Numbered from the stretch's first letter, positions 43,810-51,957 are shown. The stretch is 52,061 nucleotides of DNA from Elusimicrobiota bacterium (GCA_016934855.1 JAFGSA010000057.1:1-52061); one strand, 5' to 3'. Notes: generated by a model not told the origin, from the sequence alone. Translations and numbers: made by a program.

Positions 43810-46800
43810 TTAATCCTGTTTTTTCCCCTTGAACTCCGCGATCCTGTCCTTGAGCTCTTTTTCCTTGTCCCTCCATTTTCTCTCGGCAGCCTGCAGCTCC
43901 AGTATGATCCTGTTCTTTTCTTCCTGCGTAGAAGCTTTTTTATAGTCTTTTTCCTTTTCTGATATCTCGGCCTTTTCAGTCTTCCTGTTCGCCTTTATCT
44001 GTTTTTTCAGCTCGCTTATGCCGTCCGCGGCTGCAGGAAGGACCTCCCTGGCTGCCGGTGCGGGCGAAGGCGCGGGGGCTGCCGCTTTCGGTTCCGGGGC
44101 CGGCGCAGGCCTCGGAGGCGCCGGGTTCGAAGGCTGCGGTTTGCTTTTTACCTTATCTTCCAGTTTTATCCGGAAACTTTCCAGGTTGGATTCCAGCCTC
44201 TGCCTGATCTGGGAAAGCTCCAGTTTCTTCGATTCCTTCTCTTTCTCCAGCTCACTGGACCTTTCCTGAACCCTGTCCCGGAGCTGCGAATTCTCCAGCT
44301 TCAGGCTCTTGAGTTCTTCTTCCAGCTTCGACAACACGGAACGGTGTTTGTCCTCAAGTATAGCGAGTTCGTTCTCATACTTGTTCTTCCGGGTTGTTAT
44401 CTCCGTCTCTTTTTCGGATATCCTGGATTTTATCTTTATGTTTTCCTCTTCGACTTTCTTTATCTGCGCGTCGAGCTGGCTTATTCTTGCCGTCAGTTCG
44501 GCCTTGACCTCTTTGATCTCGGCGGCATGCGCCGCGGCGGACTTTTCAAGTTCCTGTTTTCTGCCGTTAAGCTCCTGCGTCAGCCTGTTTGCCTCTTCCT
44601 TGCCCCTGGGGATCTCGGTGTTTATCCGCGTCTCCATCTGGTTTATGCTCTTCTGGAGCTCGCTTCTCTCCTTTATCCATTTGCTTTCCCTGGATGCCAT
44701 ATCCTCTACGAGCTCGCGTTCCCTCGTCTCTTTTTCAAGCTTCAGGTCGCGGTATTCTTTCTGTTTAAGATCGAACTCTTTTCTCCAGTTCTTGCGGTCC
44801 TCCTCGAGCTGGACAGTCAGCTTAAAGTTGGCATCCTTGACTTCCGCGAGGCGTTCTTCGAGAGCGCGTTTCGTATTATCGTTCTCGGCGCGGATGGTTT
44901 TTATCTGGTCGTCTTTGTTTATGAGTTTTTCCTCCCATACCTTGCGCTGAGCAGCGACTCTTTCTTCGAATTCCTTTAATATGGCATCGAGCTCCTCTCT
45001 CACTTTCTTTACCTCCCATTCTTTATTGAGCAGAATTGTCTTTAATTCCTGCACGTTCCGGTTATAAAATTCTTCTTTCTTGGTAAACTCTGCTTTAATG
45101 CTGTCGTTTTCTTTTCTGAGTATCTCTATCTTCTCGTTCTTCTCTATCTTGAGCTTCTCTATCGCTTCCAGTTTCTCTTTTTCGGCATGTTCGGCTTCCC
45201 GTATCTTCCCGTTTAGCTCGGCATTCAGGGCGTGTATGCTTTTGGCGTTTTCTTCGGCCTGTTTTTCCATATTGCCTGTCAGTTCTTTCCTGAGGACGGC
45301 TATCTCCTCCAGTGATTTCTCCTTATTTACGCTGATCTCCCGGCTCAATTTCCTTATAATGTCTTTTTTCTCTTCCAGCTGCCTGATGTTCTCTATGTTT
45401 ACCTGGTGTATTCTGGCTTTCAGGTCTCTTATAGACAGGTTCTTCTTTTCCGCATCGAGGCGGTAATCGGATTCGCTCCTCACAAGCCTGCTTTCGAGCT
45501 CCTTTATTTCCCTTTCGTTCTTTTCAACCGCCGATTCGTACTTACTCCTCAGGACAGACAGTTCCTCTGCCATCTCTTTTTCTTTTTCGGAAGATATGCG
45601 CCTCATCTGGTCCTTTTCCCGGTTCAGCTCTTCGATTATCCTGTCTTTCTCCTGTTTCAGCGATTCTATCTGCTGTGCGCTGTCTCCCCTGTTCTTCTCC
45701 ACGAGCGCCTGGGCCTGGTTCAGCTCGAGCGTAAGCCCGTCTATCACCGTATCTTTTTCCTGCCTGAGGCTGTTCAGCCTGGATTCGTATTCGCTGAGCG
45801 TATCGTTTATCTTTTCCTGGAGCCCTATCTTCTCCCTTACAAAAGCCTCGTGTTCGTTCCTGAGTTTTTCCTCTTTTGCCGCTATCTCTTTCGCATGCGC
45901 GGCCCTTATGCTCTCCATTTTTTCCTTTAGACCCGCAACATCCCGGGCGCGGCCCTCTTCGTCTTTCTTCCTGGCCGTTTTCAGCTCCGCCACGCTGCTT
46001 TCCAGCGTACCTATCTGGTCTGTATATTCTTTTATCTTCCTTTCGTGCCTGCCGCTAAGAGCCTTGATATCGCCCCGCAGTATTGTTATCTCGCTTGCGG
46101 CTTTTGTCAGGTCGTCGGAAAACTGCTGTTTTTCTTCGGCATATCTCTGTTTAAGGGCCGATATCTCTTCGGCAGACCTGTTCTTTTCCAGTTCAAGTGA
46201 AGCCTTGCCGCTCTCGAGCTCCTTTACGAGGGTTTCGCTGCGCAGTTTCTGCTCCTCGAGCGCCGCCGAGGTGCTGTAGTATTCTTCTTTCAGCTCTTCG
46301 TATCTCCTGTCCGCGTCTTTAAGATTATCCAGGATGGTCTCTTTTTCCGCCTTGTGCTCCTCAGCCTGCAGTTTATTCCCGTTTACCGCCGCATCGAGCT
46401 TTTTAGTGAGTTCGCGCAGCTTCTCAGCGTGGCTTTCCGTCAGGTGGAGCTTCTCGCTGTTGAGAGTGTTTATGAGCTGCTGGGCTTTTTCGCTTTGAAT
46501 GGATATCTCTTTTTCCGTCTCGAAAACCCTGTTCCTGAGCTCGTACGTCTTGTCTTCCCAAAGGCTCCTGTTCCTGTCGTATTCTTCTCTCTTCAGGACT
46601 ATCTCACGGCTCAGATCGTCTATCTGCCTGTTGCCGACTTCCAGCCGGTGAAGGAGCTCGTTTATCCGGCTCTGCTTCTCTCCGAGTTTTTCAGCCCAGA
46701 CCTTGTTCTCCTGTTCGATGACGCTGTTTTTGACTTTAAGCGTGTTTTCCAGCGCGGCCTTCTCGGACAACAGGCTCTCTATGCTGCTGTTCCGAGCGTC

Positions 46801-48429
46801 CAGGTCCTGCTGGTAACGGGTCTTGAGCTGTTCCAGCGTTTCCTTATAAACGGCTTCCGCGCCCGCGTTTTTTTCCTCGAGCAGGATTATCTTCTCGGAG
46901 AGCTCCCTGGCCCTCCTTTCCTCCTGCGACAATTTGCTCTTAAAGCCGCTCTCCATGACGTTCCTGGCCTGCACTTCCTTTTCAAGCTTTATCCCGAACT
47001 CTTTCTGCAGGCCTTCTTTCTCAAGTTTCATGCCGATGAGCTTTTTCTCCGAATCGTCCAGTTCTTTTTTCAGTTCTTTAACGGTATCGTTCAGCAGCGA
47101 CGCTTCCTGCAGGTGTTTCTCCCTGGTATTATTTTCAAGGTTTTTCGCGGCCGCGAGTTCTGCCTTTATCCCGTTCAGGCTTATCTCGTGCGCGCTCTTT
47201 GCCTGCGAGTATTCGTTTTTAATGATTTCCAGTTCCTTGTTTTTTATCTCTATCTTATGATTGAGCTCGGCCGAGAGGCTCTCCTTCTCTTTCTCGAGAT
47301 TGTTTATATATATCGCGCGGTCGCGCTCCCTGTCGGCAGCGGCGTTTTTCAGCTCCAGTATGACCTTATTAAGCCCCTCCATCTTCTTCTGGTACTGGGC
47401 TGCGAGGTCTGCATGGTTCTTTTCCATCGCGCTCAGCTGTTCGGCAGACCATTTACGGGTCCCTTCGTTCTTCTCCGTAAGAACGGCGACCTGCTCTTTC
47501 AGCGCGAGTATGAGTTTTTCCGCATCGTACAGCTTATCTTTGAAGTCGTCCAGTACCCTGTTGCTCTCGTATATGATACGGTCTTTTTCGCCGGTAAAGG
47601 ATGTCTTGAGGGAGGAGACCTCCGCAACCCTGGCGCTATTGTCCCTTTCGGCTTTCGACCGGGCAAGCCCTATCTGCTGTTCGAGGTCTATTATCCTGTT
47701 CTGCCTCTTGTTCAGTTCGGCCCGCAGCATCTCGGCCTCCCTGGCTCTCTGCTGGCGCAGGTTCCTGTTCTCTTCCCTGGCGACCGCCGCCTCACGCACG
47801 TATTCTTCCCTGGCCTGTGCCAGCTTGGCGTGAAGTTCGGTATCCCTTCGGGCCAGTTCCAGCTTCAGCCCGTCTATCTCCTGCTGCTTTTCCGAGATCC
47901 TCTTCACCCATCTTTCTCTCTCTTCGCCGAAACCGGTATCCCTGGACTGCTCCAGCTTGAGCTTGTTTTCCAGTTCGTCCCTGGTCTTTTCAAGCTCTCT
48001 CTTCTTGAGCTGATATTCGGCCCTCAGCTGGGCCTGTCTGAGGTTCATCAGGGCCTTGAACTTGTTAAGCTCGTTCTGTTTCCTGGACAGCTTGTCTTCC
48101 CATTCCCTGCGCTCTTCGGAGATCCTTGTCTGAAGACCGTTCATCTCGTTCTGGATGTTCTTCTTCGACGTGTCGATTTCTTCGATGCTCCTGGGAGTTT
48201 CTTCCCTTACAGGTATTTTTACCGAACCGCCCGGAGACTCCGATATTATCTTTGCCTCCAGGTCTTTTATCTCCTGGTTTATATGGGCGAGCGTAGTTTT
48301 GACTTTTTCTATTTTTTCTTTGTCTTTTTCAGGATCGAATTCATCGAGTGCGGCCAGCAGCCTTTTCCTGGCGTCTTTTCTTGCTTTGAGTACGATTTCG
48401 CTATTGGTAAAAGTATTATTTTTTTTCAT
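43810..48429 (-). CDS. giant coiled-coil protein with C-terminal Pro/Ala linker (about 1,540 residues)
   Basis: The 1,539-residue protein is a nearly continuous coiled coil with the same composition and the same tryptophan-marked elements (such as REWEDKLSRKQNEL, VWAEKLGEKQSRI and VWEEKLINKDDQI) as its downstream neighbour, so the two are probably ancient paralogs. A Pro/Ala-rich linker at about residues 1428-1468 separates a final about 70-residue coil that ends in FKGKKQD. No signal peptide or membrane segment is present. The start ATG at 48429 has no good Shine-Dalgarno, but a promoter (TTGCCT-17-TATATT) lies just upstream. It opens the run leading into ftsEX-envC. Bacterial intermediate-filament-like proteins are the closest analogy in appearance. 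Confidence 0.85.
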   Translation of the reverse strand: MKKNNTFTNSEIVLKARKDARKRLLAALDEFDPEKDKEKIEKVKTTLAHINQEIKDLEAKIISESPGGSVKIPVREETPRSIEEIDTSKKNIQNEMNGLQTRISEERREWEDKLSRKQNELNKFKALMNLRQAQLRAEYQLKKRELEKTRDELENKLKLEQSRDTGFGEERERWVKRISEKQQEIDGLKLELARRDTELHAKLAQAREEYVREAAVAREENRNLRQQRAREAEMLRAELNKRQNRIIDLEQQIGLARSKAERDNSARVAEVSSLKTSFTGEKDRIIYESNRVLDDFKDKLYDAEKLILALKEQVAVLTEKNEGTRKWSAEQLSAMEKNHADLAAQYQKKMEGLNKVILELKNAAADRERDRAIYINNLEKEKESLSAELNHKIEIKNKELEIIKNEYSQAKSAHEISLNGIKAELAAAKNLENNTREKHLQEASLLNDTVKELKKELDDSEKKLIGMKLEKEGLQKEFGIKLEKEVQARNVMESGFKSKLSQEERRARELSEKIILLEEKNAGAEAVYKETLEQLKTRYQQDLDARNSSIESLLSEKAALENTLKVKNSVIEQENKVWAEKLGEKQSRINELLHRLEVGNRQIDDLSREIVLKREEYDRNRSLWEDKTYELRNRVFETEKEISIQSEKAQQLINTLNSEKLHLTESHAEKLRELTKKLDAAVNGNKLQAEEHKAEKETILDNLKDADRRYEELKEEYYSTSAALEEQKLRSETLVKELESGKASLELEKNRSAEEISALKQRYAEEKQQFSDDLTKAASEITILRGDIKALSGRHERKIKEYTDQIGTLESSVAELKTARKKDEEGRARDVAGLKEKMESIRAAHAKEIAAKEEKLRNEHEAFVREKIGLQEKINDTLSEYESRLNSLRQEKDTVIDGLTLELNQAQALVEKNRGDSAQQIESLKQEKDRIIEELNREKDQMRRISSEKEKEMAEELSVLRSKYESAVEKNEREIKELESRLVRSESDYRLDAEKKNLSIRDLKARIHQVNIENIRQLEEKKDIIRKLSREISVNKEKSLEEIAVLRKELTGNMEKQAEENAKSIHALNAELNGKIREAEHAEKEKLEAIEKLKIEKNEKIEILRKENDSIKAEFTKKEEFYNRNVQELKTILLNKEWEVKKVREELDAILKEFEERVAAQRKVWEEKLINKDDQIKTIRAENDNTKRALEERLAEVKDANFKLTVQLEEDRKNWRKEFDLKQKEYRDLKLEKETRERELVEDMASRESKWIKERSELQKSINQMETRINTEIPRGKEEANRLTQELNGRKQELEKSAAAHAAEIKEVKAELTARISQLDAQIKKVEEENIKIKSRISEKETEITTRKNKYENELAILEDKHRSVLSKLEEELKSLKLENSQLRDRVQERSSELEKEKESKKLELSQIRQRLESNLESFRIKLEDKVKSKPQPSNPAPPRPAPAPEPKAAAPAPSPAPAAREVLPAAADGISELKKQIKANRKTEKAEISEKEKDYKKASTQEEKNRIILELQAAERKWRDKEKELKDRIAEFKGKKQD

Positions 48430-48447
48430 TAAAAGTACTTAATAATA

Positions 48448-48476
48448 AATATATAAAATATTAATTATAAAGGCAA
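48448..48476 (-). promoter_or_regulatory. promoter of the coiled-coil/ftsEX gene run
   Basis: On the minus strand TTGCCT (48476-48471) and TATATT (48453-48448) are spaced by 17 bp in very AT-rich DNA, giving a leader of about 10 nt before the ATG at 48429. It lies just after the terminator of the tRNA-Asp transcript. Confidence 0.45.
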
Positions 48477-48489
48477 TTATATAATAATG

Positions 48490-48516
48490 CACCCTAATAT
48501 GAAGGGTATTAGGGTG
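48490..48516 (-). terminator. hairpin after tRNA-Asp, probable transcription terminator
   Basis: A perfect 10-bp inverted repeat (CACCCTAATA / TATTAGGGTG) with a 7-nt loop begins 13 bp past the 3' end of tRNA-Asp. It is followed on the minus strand by CATTATTATATAA, which is T-rich but not a pure T run, so termination is likely rather than certain. Confidence 0.6.
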
Positions 48517-48529
48517 TATTAAAACTTCG

Positions 48530-48607
48530 TGGCGGGGTGGACGAGACTCGAACTCGCGACCTCTGGCTTGACAGGCCAGCGTTCTAACCAAACTGAACTA
48601 CCACCCC
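48530..48607 (-). tRNA. tRNA-Asp (anticodon GTC)
   Basis: Reading the minus strand, the acceptor stem GGGGTGG pairs with CCACCCC, followed by discriminator G and an encoded CCA. The D-arm region GTTCAGTTTGGTTAGAAC, the anticodon stem CTGGC/GCCAG with loop CTGTCAA (anticodon GTC) and the T-arm GCGAG-TTCGAGT-CTCGT are all present. The length of 78 nt matches bacterial tRNA-Asp. Confidence 0.97.
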
Positions 48608-48653
48608 GCGTTTAACGAATACTCAATTTTCAAAAAATATAGAGAATAAGATG

Positions 48654-48779
48654 CTATTTATGGCTTGCGCAGTATTTTGATTTTCCCGCGGCTTTAGCCT
48701 TGCACTGTCTTTTTTTACTGGTCTTCTTGTCTTTCACGGTGGCAGCGCATCTTTTCGTTTTGCATTTCGATTTAGCCAT
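48654..48779 (-). CDS. 41-residue Cys/Lys-rich small protein, possible zinc-binding
   Basis: A short frame starting MAKSKCKTKRCAAT encodes 41 residues with four cysteines (6, 11, 26, 37) and a terminal CASHK. The pattern C-x4-C-x14-C-x10-C-x2-H, including the GKSKYC segment, resembles small Cys-His proteins of the kind C-x-A-x-T ... C-x3-A-x2-G-x-x-YC-x2-H, so zinc binding is likely. Support for expression is strong: Shine-Dalgarno GGGAGG lies 7 bp before the ATG, and a promoter TTTACA-16-TATAAT lies 34 bp further up. It is followed by tRNA-Asp on the same strand. About a third of the residues are Lys or Arg, so nucleic-acid binding is possible. The function is unknown. Confidence 0.75.
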   Translation of the reverse strand: MAKSKCKTKRCAATVKDKKTSKKRQCKAKAAGKSKYCASHK

Positions 48780-48791
48780 ATATCTACCTCC

Positions 48792-48808
48792 CTGAATATT
48801 TAATTCAG
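48792..48808 (-). promoter_or_regulatory. small hairpin adjoining the Shine-Dalgarno of the 41-residue gene
   Basis: CTGAAT and ATTCAG form a 6-bp inverted repeat with a 5-nt loop between the promoter and the GGGAGG Shine-Dalgarno, sharing one base with the latter. It could be an operator or a leader hairpin influencing translation. It is short and AT-rich, so chance is not excluded. Confidence 0.3.
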
Positions 48809-48813
48809 ATGTT

Positions 48814-48841
48814 ATTATACTTAATTTTAATTAAATGTAAA
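48814..48841 (-). promoter_or_regulatory. promoter of the 41-residue protein gene and tRNA-Asp
   Basis: TTTACA (48841-48836) and a consensus TATAAT (48819-48814) are separated by 16 bp. This is the best promoter-like match noted in the window. It starts in the gap just after the stop of the TonB-dependent receptor gene. Confidence 0.6.
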
Positions 48842-48864
48842 CCGCTTTTTAAGTGAAAAACCGC

Positions 48865-50844
48865 TTAAAATTCCAGTTTTACGCCGCCGCGGACGGTACG
48901 GCCCGGAAGAGGATATTCGTACCTCGCCCTGTACCGGGTATCGAATATGTTATCCACCAGGATGAATATTTCCGCATCCGATATCTTCTGGGATATGCCG
49001 GCGTTTGTAACGGCGTACACCGGGAGCTCTTTTTCCATACTGCCGTTGAAATCCCAGCCGTCGAGCGTCCAGCGTTTATCCACGTATTCGGTATCGGCGT
49101 GCGCCCCGAACCCCGAATCCGTCTTCAGGGACACCGAGTAGTTCAGCCTGTTCTCGGGTATATACTTGAGCGTCTCGTAGTCTTCGCCGCCTTTCCTTCC
49201 CCAGGCCAGCTTGCTCGTATTGAGCTCGTCGTCGGTTATCTTCCCCCTGCTGTCGGTGTACGTGTAGTTCGCCTTCTGGGAGATGCCCCGGCATATTTCG
49301 TGCCTTATTTCCACCTCGACGCCCTGGCTGTACACTTCGCCTATATTCTCCGGTGTCCACCTGAAAGGGTCGGCTTCCGTTGGCGAAGGAGCCCAGGAAA
49401 TATAGTCTTCAAGATCGTTCCTGAAGAGAGTGACCGCGCCGGTCAGAGGGTCGAACAGCCTGTATTCCAGCCCCAGGTCATAACCCCAGGCCTTTTCCGG
49501 CTCGAGATCGGGATTGCCTTCCCCCATCCCGGACACTTTCGCGTAAAGGTCGCCGAACGTAGGCGCCCTGAAAGCTCTTCCGGCATTAAGGGACAGCTTT
49601 GCCCTCTCCGCCGCCCTGTATACGACGCTCAGCCTGGGATTCGTCTGCCCGTCGTATTCCGAGTGGTGGTCGAACCTGCAGCCGAGTACGGCGGTCAGCC
49701 TGTCTGTCCTTACCATCTCCTGTATGAAGAAGGACGAGCTGTATGTCTTCCTGTCCATGGCGGCTGCGGTGTCTATCGCGCTTGAGTACTGGAACCTGTC
49801 CTCATGCAGGTCCCCTCCCATCGTTATGCCGAAGGGCACGTCCGCCTGCAGCTCTACACCGCTCGTCTGGTCTTCGGACTCCGTGTCCAGGGGATAGCTC
49901 GGATCTGCATGCGCCTCCAGGCAGTTGTTCCCGTAAGTCTTAGCCCTTACCGTGAACTCCCGCGCTATGTCCTTCTCGTAATTTATGACGCCGTATTCCT
50001 TTTCGTCTTCTATAAGGGCATCCGGGGTGGAAGAGTACCTGTCGCTATCCGAGTACCTGACCCATTTATTTTCCAGGTAGCTGAAATACATTATCTTTCC
50101 GGGAAGCTCCAGCTCCTGGCTGGAATAACCGCCGGACAGGCTGACCCTTCCTGCGCCGCGCAGGTCGTACCCGACGCGGATGCTGAAGTTCCGGTTATCG
50201 CACGCGCTGTTGTCCCTCCAGCCTCCGGATATGTTCCTGCTGAACGAGAAGAACGAATCCGTCCGTCTGTCCTTCATCCCCATATTGACCCGGTAATTCT
50301 GGAAATCATATTCGCCGACCGACGAATACAGGCTCCCGGCCAGGCCTTCGGCGGAGGGTTTCACAGTTATAACGTTTATGACGCCCCCGAGCGCGTTCGG
50401 GCCGTAGAGCGCTGACGCCGGCCCTTTCACTATCTCCACCCTTTCTATATTATCGACGGGTATCTCGGAAAGGTCAGCGTCTCCCCTGTAGAGCTCGTTT
50501 ACCGGCCGCCCGTCTATCATGACCAGCACCTGTTTCGAGCCTCCGTTCCTTAGCGATATCCGCCTCTCCGACCCGTAGGTTCCTATCTGCCCGGTCTCGA
50601 TCACGCCGGCAGCCTGCTCGACCGCATCGGCGAGCGTATTCATCCCGGCATCATCCATCTCCTGCCTCGTTATAACACTCACGTTGGTCGGCAATTCGTC
50701 CGGGCTCTGATTTATCCTTGCCGGAGTCACTATGACAGCTCCCAGGTCGCCCAGGTAATTATCCTGCCTGGCCAGTTCGTAGCAGTCCGCCGCGCCCGAT
50801 ATAAACAATAAAAGAACCGATACCGTAAACTTCATTCTCCTCAT
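48865..50844 (-). CDS. btuB: TonB-dependent outer-membrane receptor, probable cobalamin transporter (BtuB-like)
   Basis: The 659-residue protein has a signal peptide (residues 1-20), a plug domain with VIVTPARI, VSVITRQEM, RRISLRNGG, VLVMIDGRPVN and VEIVKGPASALYGPNALGGVINVIT, and a long beta-barrel ending in a terminal Phe (GGVKLEF), all typical of TonB-dependent receptors. Assignment to vitamin B12 uptake rests on the cobalamin riboswitch in its leader and on the adjacent CbiR-like gene. The length and plug are BtuB-like. Shine-Dalgarno GGGAGGAG lies 7 bp before the ATG. TonB, ExbBD and BtuFCD are not in the window. Confidence 0.85.
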   Translation of the reverse strand: MRRMKFTVSVLLLFISGAADCYELARQDNYLGDLGAVIVTPARINQSPDELPTNVSVITRQEMDDAGMNTLADAVEQAAGVIETGQIGTYGSERRISLRNGGSKQVLVMIDGRPVNELYRGDADLSEIPVDNIERVEIVKGPASALYGPNALGGVINVITVKPSAEGLAGSLYSSVGEYDFQNYRVNMGMKDRRTDSFFSFSRNISGGWRDNSACDNRNFSIRVGYDLRGAGRVSLSGGYSSQELELPGKIMYFSYLENKWVRYSDSDRYSSTPDALIEDEKEYGVINYEKDIAREFTVRAKTYGNNCLEAHADPSYPLDTESEDQTSGVELQADVPFGITMGGDLHEDRFQYSSAIDTAAAMDRKTYSSSFFIQEMVRTDRLTAVLGCRFDHHSEYDGQTNPRLSVVYRAAERAKLSLNAGRAFRAPTFGDLYAKVSGMGEGNPDLEPEKAWGYDLGLEYRLFDPLTGAVTLFRNDLEDYISWAPSPTEADPFRWTPENIGEVYSQGVEVEIRHEICRGISQKANYTYTDSRGKITDDELNTSKLAWGRKGGEDYETLKYIPENRLNYSVSLKTDSGFGAHADTEYVDKRWTLDGWDFNGSMEKELPVYAVTNAGISQKISDAEIFILVDNIFDTRYRARYEYPLPGRTVRGGVKLEF

Positions 50845-50870
50845 TTTTTTCTCCTCCCTCGAGAATAATT

Positions 50871-51110
50871 TCCGGTAAAGCAGTAGCCCGGGCTCATTAA
50901 CAGTTTTAAGTTATAAGTTTTAAGCTATAAGACCGGGAATTTATAGAATATGAAGAGTACATGGTTGTATTTAATTTTCCATTCATTATTCTTCACTAAA
51001 CCTCAGTCTTACAACTTATCACTTACAGCTTACAGCTGATACATTACCGTTGCGGGGCAGCACCCCGGATCTCACGGGGATTTCCTCTGACATTCCGGTT
51101 GATCCTGTTT
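50871..51110 (-). promoter_or_regulatory. cobalamin (adenosylcobalamin-type) riboswitch
   Basis: Read on the minus strand, the leader of the receptor gene contains the conserved core of cobalamin riboswitches. A CCCC-GTGAGATCC-GGGG hairpin (51079-51063) is followed by CTGCCCCGCAACGGTAAT (to 51043), and the B12 box GAGCCCGGGCTACTGC lies at 50895-50880, about 25 nt upstream of the Shine-Dalgarno. The distance between core and B12 box is enlarged by a repeat element at 50901-51038. Without a clear intrinsic terminator after the box, control is more likely at translation initiation. The outer boundaries are approximate. Confidence 0.85.
50901..51038. repeat. inverted heptamer-repeat element inside the riboswitch
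   Basis: Two 28-bp blocks, each made of four 7-bp units of the type YTRTAAG preceded by CAG, face each other. One is at 50904-50931 (TTTTAAG, TTATAAG, TTTTAAG, CTATAAG) and the other, on the opposite strand, at 51035-51008 (CTGTAAG, CTGTAAG, TGATAAG, TTGTAAG). The 76 bp between them contain a further imperfect stem (GAATATGAA against TTCATTATTC), so the whole segment can fold as one long hairpin. It resembles a small non-coding palindromic repeat inserted in a peripheral arm of the riboswitch. Confidence 0.7.
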
Positions 51111-51141
51111 CCTTCGTCTCTTGTGTCACCCTGCCTTTCTT

Positions 51142-51909
51142 TCACCTCCTTCTGCCTGCTGACAATTTCAAAACAGCCAATGATCCTTCGTAATCTGATT
51201 CGGAAAACACTTCCAGCGTCAATATCCCGCCGAATTTTTTCTCTTCCGCAAAGCGGATTACCCACTCGGCGAGTTCCATGTCCCGGCTCTTTATGCCGGC
51301 ATGTCTGCCTTCATCATCCACGGAGTACATATGTATCACCCGTGTCCTCTCTATATACCTGCAAAAACATTCCCTGACATCGATTCCCTGCTGCTGCAGG
51401 TGTCCCGTATCCAGGCAGAAAAACGGCCCGGAACCCGAGGTAAAACCTTCGATGAGACCGGGATGATGCCACTGATTCTCAAGAAATATCTTTCCCTGAT
51501 CGCCCCCGCAGGCAGAAATTATTTCTTCCAGCGAAAGCGCCGCGGCCCGTCTGCGCTTTTCATCTATCACTGAGCGGGAATTGTACAGGTGGAGAATGTA
51601 CCCGGCGGGGTCCAGCGGTACCGCGGTCTTGACGGCCGCCGCCATCCCGGCGACCGCTTTTTCCCTTCCGGCGCGGTCCGGATCGGATACGTCCAGGTCG
51701 AGAGGCAGATGCACCGTGTAGGTGATGCCTGCGGCTCTACCTGTCTCCTTGAGAATGCTTATCTCACCCGGTCCGGGCAGGTTATCCGATTCTAAAAAAA
51801 GCAGCTCGATGTCTTCGGCCCTGTCCTTAAGTTTCCTTACGTTCTCCGCCATCCCGGCCGGGTATATATATGAAGTAGTACCTATTTTAAATGTTCTGTC
51901 AGTATCCAT
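51142..51909 (-). CDS. cbiR: CbiR-like cobamide-remodelling enzyme (AP-endonuclease-2/sugar isomerase-type TIM barrel)
   Basis: The 255-residue protein begins FKIGTTSYIYPAGMAENVRKL after six residues and continues with DIELLFLESD, YTVHLPLDLDV, GYILHLYNS, KIFLENQWHH, FCLDTGHL, VIHMYSV and ILTLEVFSE. These are the metal-ligand-bearing strands of the AP-endonuclease-2 TIM-barrel superfamily, and the opening matches what I know of CbiR, which hydrolyses the nucleotide loop of cobamides so that the lower ligand can be replaced. No signal peptide is seen, so it is cytoplasmic. It lies immediately upstream of the B12 riboswitch and btuB-like gene, in the same orientation, which supports the assignment. 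The identification is from memory of the family, not a search. Confidence 0.75.
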   Translation of the reverse strand: MDTDRTFKIGTTSYIYPAGMAENVRKLKDRAEDIELLFLESDNLPGPGEISILKETGRAAGITYTVHLPLDLDVSDPDRAGREKAVAGMAAAVKTAVPLDPAGYILHLYNSRSVIDEKRRRAAALSLEEIISACGGDQGKIFLENQWHHPGLIEGFTSGSGPFFCLDTGHLQQQGIDVRECFCRYIERTRVIHMYSVDDEGRHAGIKSRDMELAEWVIRFAEEKKFGGILTLEVFSESDYEGSLAVLKLSAGRRR

Positions 51910-51929
51910 TACTGGCTATCGTTCATACT

Positions 51930-51957
51930 GTGTAATGTGTAAAGTGTAATGTGTAAT
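51930..51957. repeat. four 7-bp tandem units (GTGTAAT type)
   Basis: Four consecutive heptamers (GTGTAAT, GTGTAAA, GTGTAAT, GTGTAAT) span exactly 28 bp upstream of the CbiR-like gene. The unit size and number equal those of the repeats in the riboswitch, with a related but distinct unit. Confidence 0.8.

Noticed and set aside
46354..48432. A 692-codon open frame on the plus strand opposite the first giant coiled-coil gene, and many similar frames at 39496-45930
   Set aside because: The translations are Leu/Phe/Val-rich complements of Lys/Glu-rich coiled-coil codons, have no recognisable motif or start signal, and the minus-strand frames cover the region without interruption.
48654..48779. 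The 41-residue Cys-rich protein considered as a precursor peptide for the radical SAM operon
   Set aside because: It lies about 18 kb away on the other strand beside a tRNA, lacks an obvious leader/core division, and its Cys-His pattern fits a zinc-binding protein better.
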